64,000 nt of DNA. Origin: an uncultured Alphaproteobacteria bacterium. Lineage in GTDB: Bacteria > Pseudomonadota > Alphaproteobacteria > Micavibrionales > CSBR16-224. This document shows, one piece after another, positions 59,460 through 64,000 of this stretch. How positions within the stretch are numbered: position 1 is the first letter of the stretch; the number at the start of each line of letters is the position of its first letter. The stretch covers positions 124,001 to 188,000 of the forward strand of contig CATLPD010000003.1 of the NCBI GenBank assembly GCA_950054485.1. The letters run 5' to 3'. Made by a program: the position numbers and the translations under genes. The notes under the pieces were generated by a model. It worked only from the letters and a program-made list of their open reading frames with translations. It was not told the DNA's origin and searched no databases.

Positions 59460-60740
59460 TTAGACCTTCATCCATTTATTCATGACGGCGCTAGCGGTTA
59501 AATCGCCCGTAACATTTATCGTTGTGCGGCACATATCCAGCAGTCGGTCGACCGCTAGTATCATCGCAATGCCTTCGGGTGATACGCCGATATTTGATAA
59601 TATCGTTGCCAAAATAACAAGGCCGACACCGGGGCTGCCGGGCGATCCAATCGATGCACCAACGATTGTAACAGATAATAAAACTGTTTTTGCAAAATCA
59701 AGTTCGAGGCCGAAAACCTGTGCCAAAAACAGGCCTGCAATGATTTGGTAAATTGCGGTGCCATCCATATTGACGGTTGTACCCAACGGAATGACAAAGC
59801 GTGATACTTCCGGTTTGATTTTCAAATTTTGTTCGGCAACTTCCAGACTGAGCGGCATTGTTGCGGCCGAGCTGGATGTTGAAAAGGCCAGAATTTGCGC
59901 ATCGCGAATATCTTTGAAAAACTCTCGCGGGCTGCGGCCAGCAATAAAGAAAACAATAGAGCCATACATAATCAGAACCAGAAACAATCCGGACAGGACC
60001 GTTCCGACATATGCGGACAGGGCAATCAGAGTATCGGGCCCGACCTGAATAGCAAGCGAGGATAGAAATCCGAAAACGGCGAGCGGGGCAATTGCCATTG
60101 CCCAGAAAACAATCTGCATCGATATATCCAGTACGGCTTGTAATAAATCGGTGATAGGTTTTGTCTTCTTTTTTGGCAGCGCCAATATAGCAATACCCCC
60201 CAATATTGAAGCGATCACCATATGCAGCATATTAAAATCAACCGCAGATTTCAGCGGGTTTCCCGGCAGAATACCCGCGATTAATTCGGGAATATTAAAG
60301 CCGTTACCGCCAACATCCGGGATGCTGCCGCGTCGTGACACCGCTTCCTCCGTCAGCATGGCGGACGGGTCGATATAATTTCCGGGCTGGATGAATTCAG
60401 CCAGACCTATACCTATAATGACCGCAACAGTTGTTGTACCCACAAAATAGCCGCCAATCAAAAGACCATTTGATTTCAGTGCATCCATGCTGCGGCTTTC
60501 GGTGATGGCAAGCGTGATGGATGATACAACCAGCGGGATCACGATCATTTTAATCAGCGCCAGAAACAATACACCGGGCAAAGCCAGCCAGTCAGAAACA
60601 GCGGCGGCTGTTTTGTCAGGGACAACAGCCAGGCCGTGTGGCGACAAAGCAAGCCCAATGGCAATACCTGCCAGCATGGCCCACAGCATTTGCTGCCAGA
60701 GTGGCATTTTTCTTTTAACAGTGTCTTTAATGGGTTTCAT
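59460..60740 (-). CDS. Dicarboxylate/amino acid:cation symporter (GltP/DctA family)
   Basis: The 426-residue membrane protein has the DAACS features: an [12 protein letters not shown] re-entrant loop (HP1-like), [18 protein letters not shown] (TM7 region with the NMDGT motif), and [22 protein letters not shown] (HP2). These carry glutamate, aspartate or C4-dicarboxylates with H+ or Na+. The substrate cannot be set from sequence. It is upstream of trhO, 2 bp from its start, and divergent from the DUF389 gene. Confidence 0.9.
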   Translation of the reverse strand: MKPIKDTVKRKMPLWQQMLWAMLAGIAIGLALSPHGLAVVPDKTAAAVSDWLALPGVLFLALIKMIVIPLVVSSITLAITESRSMDALKSNGLLIGGYFVGTTTVAVIIGIGLAEFIQPGNYIDPSAMLTEEAVSRRGSIPDVGGNGFNIPELIAGILPGNPLKSAVDFNMLHMVIASILGGIAILALPKKKTKPITDLLQAVLDISMQIVFWAMAIAPLAVFGFLSSLAIQVGPDTLIALSAYVGTVLSGLFLVLIMYGSIVFFIAGRSPREFFKDIRDAQILAFSTSSSAATMPLSLEVAEQNLKIKPEVSRFVIPLGTTVNMDGTAIYQIIAGLFLAQVFGLELDFAKTVLLSVTIVGASIGSPGSPGVGLVILATILSNIGVSPEGIAMILAVDRLLDMCRTTINVTGDLTASAVMNKWMKV

Positions 60741-60800
60741 GGCCTAATATTTATGGTATTTTGACAAGAGCGTCAAGCCAACACCTTGGGAATCCTTATT

Positions 60801-61841
60801 ATGAGTTATCGTACAATCCAGCTTCATGCCAATAAAAAGCACCAGAAACAGATTACAGAAGTACTGAATGATCCGGTGATTATCGACCAATGGCTTTTGT
60901 TTGAAAACAATGATCGCGTATATCATGAACTGCTGGTGCGGGCCAGCGATACACAAAAAATGATGGATAAAATTCAGACCTTTATGGGGGCAGAGGTTCC
61001 TGCAAATACAATCGGCATTGAAATGGACAGCAAGCTGGACGTTCGCGTCATCGTTGGTGATGTCATGGCGGTTTGGCCCCGTAATGAACAGGAAGAAAAA
61101 AAGCGGACATCAAATTTCACAGGCCTTAGCCGTGAAGAATTATATGAAGATGTCAGCCGTTCAACAGAAATGACATCGACCTATTTTTTGTTGGTTATTC
61201 TATCAACGATTGTTGCCGCGATCGGTATGATTAGTAATGACACAGCCGTTGTAGTGGGCGCGATGGTGATTGCACCTTTACTGGGGCCCAATCTGGCGCT
61301 GGCACTTTCAACAGCATTGGGCGACATCGATCTTATGCTGAAATCAGTCTATACAAACCTTGCTGGCCTCGGGATTGTGATTGCACTTGGATATCTGGTT
61401 GGCCACGTCTTACCCACTGATTTCTCATCAGATGCCTTGATGCGCCGCACAAATGTCAATTACGAAAGTATTATCCTTGCGATCTCCGCAGGGGCGGCGG
61501 GCGTATTGTCACTGGCAACAGGTGTATCTAGCGTGCTGGTCGGGGTGATGGTCGCAGTTGCGTTGCTGCCGCCAGCAACAGCCGTTGGCATTATGCTGGG
61601 CGCAGGGCAATATACATTGGCGGGCGGCGCTGCGATTTTGTTATCGGTCAATATCGTCTGCATCAACCTGTCGGCAAAAGTTGTCTTTCTGATCAAGGGG
61701 ATTCGTCCGCGTACCTGGTACGAACAAAAACAAGCCAAGAAAACGATGTGGTTCTATCTAGCGCTTTGGACACTGACGTTGGGTGGCCTTGCGATTTTAA
61801 TTCATTATGCGCAGGATATGGATGCTTTTAAAGAGAATTAG
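60801..61841 (+). CDS. DUF389 family membrane protein (TIGR00341-like)
   Basis: The 346-residue protein has an N-terminal cytoplasmic region (residues 1-115) and then six or so helices of the DUF389 type: AIGMISNDTAVVVGAMVIAPLLGPNLALALSTALGD, AISAGAAGVLSLATGVSSVLVGVMVAVALLPPATA. The second block repeats the first in pattern (V(V/L)VG.M(V..A)..(P/L)LLP). Function is unknown. ATG 60801 is chosen; an upstream TTG at 60786 would add five residues. Confidence 0.85.
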   Translation: MSYRTIQLHANKKHQKQITEVLNDPVIIDQWLLFENNDRVYHELLVRASDTQKMMDKIQTFMGAEVPANTIGIEMDSKLDVRVIVGDVMAVWPRNEQEEKKRTSNFTGLSREELYEDVSRSTEMTSTYFLLVILSTIVAAIGMISNDTAVVVGAMVIAPLLGPNLALALSTALGDIDLMLKSVYTNLAGLGIVIALGYLVGHVLPTDFSSDALMRRTNVNYESIILAISAGAAGVLSLATGVSSVLVGVMVAVALLPPATAVGIMLGAGQYTLAGGAAILLSVNIVCINLSAKVVFLIKGIRPRTWYEQKQAKKTMWFYLALWTLTLGGLAILIHYAQDMDAFKEN

Positions 61842-61920
61842 ATTTTAGAATATTAAGCTAGATTTTGTTATCGGTCGGTATATTTAAAAGCTAAGGGAAA
61901 ATCCTTTTTAACGTCTAAAA

Positions 61921-62325
61921 TTAATCTTCCGTTTTTTTCTGTTCAGGTTCGATCTTTTGAATGTCGAATAAGCAGCCGTATTTCGATGTGCCGACAGCGG
62001 GGCCTGCGGTTGCCATGATTTTATCGCCGACTTCAGGTTTATCGGTAGAGCATAATTTATAAGTATATTCGTGACCTGTCTGAAGGCCTTTACAGAAAAA
62101 GCTGTTACTGTGCACGTCAGTCAAAAGCAATGTAAGACGGGTATAGATTTCATTAAACTGGCTGGGAGTTTCTTCATAGTGTGCATTCAGCCATTTTTCG
62201 ACCTTAAGAACCTGACCCGAAATCGCGCATGTCTCTGTGCCTGTGCCATCAACGATTGTTTCAGTTTCTGCAAAGGCAAAACTTATCCCGGCCAGTAAAA
62301 TCAAAAATGAGAAGAGCAAGCGCAT
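61921..62325 (-). CDS. Small secreted hypothetical protein
   Basis: The 134-residue product starts at ATG 62325 (AAGG upstream); an earlier ATG would run into the smc gene. Residues 1-19 form a signal peptide (ISFAFA|ET). The mature protein is 115 residues with four Cys (CAIS, FFCKGL, KLCSTD, GCLFDI) and no repeats; two disulfides are likely. I do not recognise a family. It is 10 bp downstream of the smc stop, so probably an appended gene in the same transcript. Confidence 0.7.
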   Translation of the reverse strand: MRLLFSFLILLAGISFAFAETETIVDGTGTETCAISGQVLKVEKWLNAHYEETPSQFNEIYTRLTLLLTDVHSNSFFCKGLQTGHEYTYKLCSTDKPEVGDKIMATAGPAVGTSKYGCLFDIQKIEPEQKKTED

Positions 62326-62335
62326 GTGATGACCC

Positions 62336-64000
62336 TTACGCAGCGATGGCATCTTCAAACATGTCAGGTTGTGACATATCAACAGATACCAATTGCGAGA
62401 CCCCACGTTCGGACATCGTCACGCCATACAGGCGATCCATCCGCGCCATTGTCATGCGGTGGTGGGTAATGACGATAAAACGTGTATCGCCTTCGGCGGC
62501 CATTTTCTCGAGTAGTGTGCATACGCGATCAACGTTACTGTCATCGAGCGGCGCGTCAATCTCGTCCAATACGCAAATCGGTGCGGGGTTTGTCAGGAAC
62601 ATCGCAAAAATCAGCGCGATCGATGTCAATGTCTGCTCCCCACCCGAGAAGAGCGACAAGACCTGACACTTTTTGCCCGGTGGCTGTGCATAAATCTCAA
62701 GGCCTGAATTCAGCGGATCATCAGCATCGGTAAGCTCCAGGTAGGCCTGACCGCCACCAAACAAGAGGCTGAACAGCTCGCCAAAGCTTTTGTTTACCGT
62801 ATCGAATGCTGCAACCAGACGCTCGCGCGCTTCGCGGTTGAGCTTATTGATGCCTTGACGAAGGCGTGTAATTGCGGCCACCAGATCATCGCGCTCAGTG
62901 GACATTGTATCCATTTGTGTGATCAGTTCTTGGCTTTCAACTTCAGCACGCAGGTTCACAGGGCCCATATTTTCACGCTCGCGTTGCAGGCGATCTAATC
63001 GACTTTGCAGTTTTTCAATATTGCCATCGATATTTTCGGCGTCCAGTTCAACCTTGGATAATAACTGGTGGGCAGCGCAATCGAATTTCTCTTCGATTTG
63101 TAAATCAAGCGTTTCCAAAGCCTGTTTCGTTGTGCTGACACCGGCCTGTGCAAGCGCACGGTTTTCACGCGCGTCGGCCAGTTCGTTTTCTGCTTTTTTC
63201 AGGGCTTGCTGATGCTCGCGATTTTCAGCTTCAGCCTCGGCCAATTTATCGGCGGCAACATCACGCGCCGTTTCCGCATCAGAAATCTGATCACGTAAAG
63301 TATCTTTTTGCGTTTTGATTTCGGTTGGCTTGACGTTCAGCGCCTGCAGATTTTTTTCTGCATCTGTCATGCGTTCGTTTAATTCTTCAACGCGTGTTTC
63401 AGATTGCGCGCGGCGGGCTGTCCAGCTTTCAATATCATTGCCAAGGTTGGCAATACGACTGTCGCGCATTTCTTTTTCGCGGACAATGCGGTTCAGCTCG
63501 GACTGTAAATCCAGTAATGTGCTGCGCTCGGCGGTTAGCTCTTCGCGCAATTCAACCAGTTTTTCGCGCGCGCTGTCATCTTCGGGCAGGGCCTTCAGAT
63601 CAGCCAGATAGGTTTTCAAATCTGTTTTATATGTATCGATCGCACTTTCGGTTGTTTCAATTTCAACAGACATGCGTGACAGGCTTTCTGTCATTTTTGA
63701 TGTATCGCGTTTTAACTGATCAAGATCGCGGCGGGTTTCTTCCAAATCGCTTTCAGCTGTCTGCAGCTTAGTACGTGCCTCGCGAATTTTCTCGTCAAGG
63801 TCGCCGCGTTTTTTGCGGCATTTTTCCAGCTCTTCTTCGGTCTTCTTCAATGTGATCGCAGCTGTTTCCAAATCGCTTTGCATATCTTTCAGGCGGTTGC
63901 GCTGTTCAAGACGTTGCGCCGATGGCAGCACCGCATCATCGCGGATCGAAAGACCATCCCAACGGACAGCCGCGCCGTCACGTGTAACCAGACACTGACC
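62336..64000 (-). CDS. smc: Chromosome partition protein SMC (5' part outside window)
   Basis: The frame is open from the window edge (64000) to a stop at 62336, about 554 residues of the C-terminal half. It begins in the hinge ([15 protein letters not shown]), followed by coiled coil (residues about 25-390 of the fragment) with many Asp/Glu/Lys heptads. The C-terminal ATPase domain has [19 protein letters not shown] (signature) and [16 protein letters not shown] (Walker B), and ends [26 protein letters not shown]. Condensin SMC compacts and segregates DNA. The signature Ser is in SGGEQ where many have SGGEK. Confidence 0.93.
   Translation of the reverse strand, partial: GQCLVTRDGAAVRWDGLSIRDDAVLPSAQRLEQRNRLKDMQSDLETAAITLKKTEEELEKCRKKRGDLDEKIREARTKLQTAESDLEETRRDLDQLKRDTSKMTESLSRMSVEIETTESAIDTYKTDLKTYLADLKALPEDDSAREKLVELREELTAERSTLLDLQSELNRIVREKEMRDSRIANLGNDIESWTARRAQSETRVEELNERMTDAEKNLQALNVKPTEIKTQKDTLRDQISDAETARDVAADKLAEAEAENREHQQALKKAENELADARENRALAQAGVSTTKQALETLDLQIEEKFDCAAHQLLSKVELDAENIDGNIEKLQSRLDRLQRERENMGPVNLRAEVESQELITQMDTMSTERDDLVAAITRLRQGINKLNREARERLVAAFDTVNKSFGELFSLLFGGGQAYLELTDADDPLNSGLEIYAQPPGKKCQVLSLFSGGEQTLTSIALIFAMFLTNPAPICVLDEIDAPLDDSNVDRVCTLLEKMAAEGDTRFIVITHHRMTMARMDRLYGVTMSERGVSQLVSVDMSQPDMFEDAIAA

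Noticed and set aside
1-64000. CRISPR arrays, tRNA/rRNA genes and transposases
   Set aside because: I looked through the spacers; no regular direct repeats, tRNA cloverleaf-like motifs or transposase motifs were seen. All but a few spacers are shorter than 150 bp.

Overview
The window is a chromosomal segment of a Gram-negative proteobacterium, most likely an alphaproteobacterium of uncertain order. The evidence is the gene content and the gene order: lptF-lptG divergent from pepA, an LpoA-like PBP activator divergent from rsmI-yraN, bolA-grxD, fused glmU-glmS, mlaA-mlaC, and gshB beside the outer-membrane block. Genes are dense on both strands, with many 1-4 bp stop/start overlaps and little spacer DNA. 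I see no rRNA, tRNA, CRISPR array, transposase or integrase.

Layout. 1-5.3 kb: a truncated DUF2939-like gene, a dienelactone hydrolase, cysQ, a BaiN/HI0933 flavoprotein and a ScsB-like DsbD. 5.4-9.9 kb: a secreted HExxH metallopeptidase, a TlpA-like thioredoxin and a fused ResB-CcsA (System II) cytochrome c synthase. 10-15 kb: a 10-TM metal exporter, an MFS transporter, gltX and a DHH phosphoesterase. 15-20 kb: a divergent Hsp70, a YggS protein, gshB and a RimK-like ATP-grasp ligase. 20-28.6 kb: PBP activator, rsmI, yraN, an unknown gene, a BON lipoprotein, a SirB1-like protein and 5-oxoprolinase. 28.6-32 kb: an isolated 31-codon unit, tandem HAD phosphatases and ettA. 32-37 kb: mlaC, mlaA, lptG, lptF, pepA. 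37-42 kb: a minus-strand operon grxC - pentapeptide protein - mutL - lysE - membrane protein. 42-47 kb: bolA-grxD, an ankyrin protein, an unknown membrane protein, glmS and glmU. 47-54.4 kb: an atypical chaperone/usher-like surface-fibre locus. 54.4-64 kb: ALDH7-type dehydrogenase, TerB-like protein, GST, GrpB-like protein, trhO, a dicarboxylate symporter, a DUF389 protein, a secreted hypothetical and the 3' half of smc.

How the genes fit together. Several groups serve the cell envelope: phospholipid and LPS transport (mlaA/C, lptF/G), peptidoglycan and outer-membrane maintenance (PBP activator, BON lipoprotein, glmS/U) and periplasmic thiol/cytochrome c chemistry (DsbD, TlpA-like, CcsBA). 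A glutathione theme (gshB, 5-oxoprolinase, GST, grxC, grxD-bolA, RimK-like ligase) runs through the window.

The most unusual locus is 47.2-54.4 kb. Two DUF4402-type subunits, a PapD-like chaperone and an AMIN-domain lipoprotein are read rightward. A usher-like barrel that ends in a SPOR-like domain, followed by a DUF3108 protein, is read leftward. Paired palindromes lie between the two arms and a probable attenuator lies between the two subunit genes. The AMIN and SPOR domains suggest that fibre assembly is tied to peptidoglycan or the division site; this is inference.
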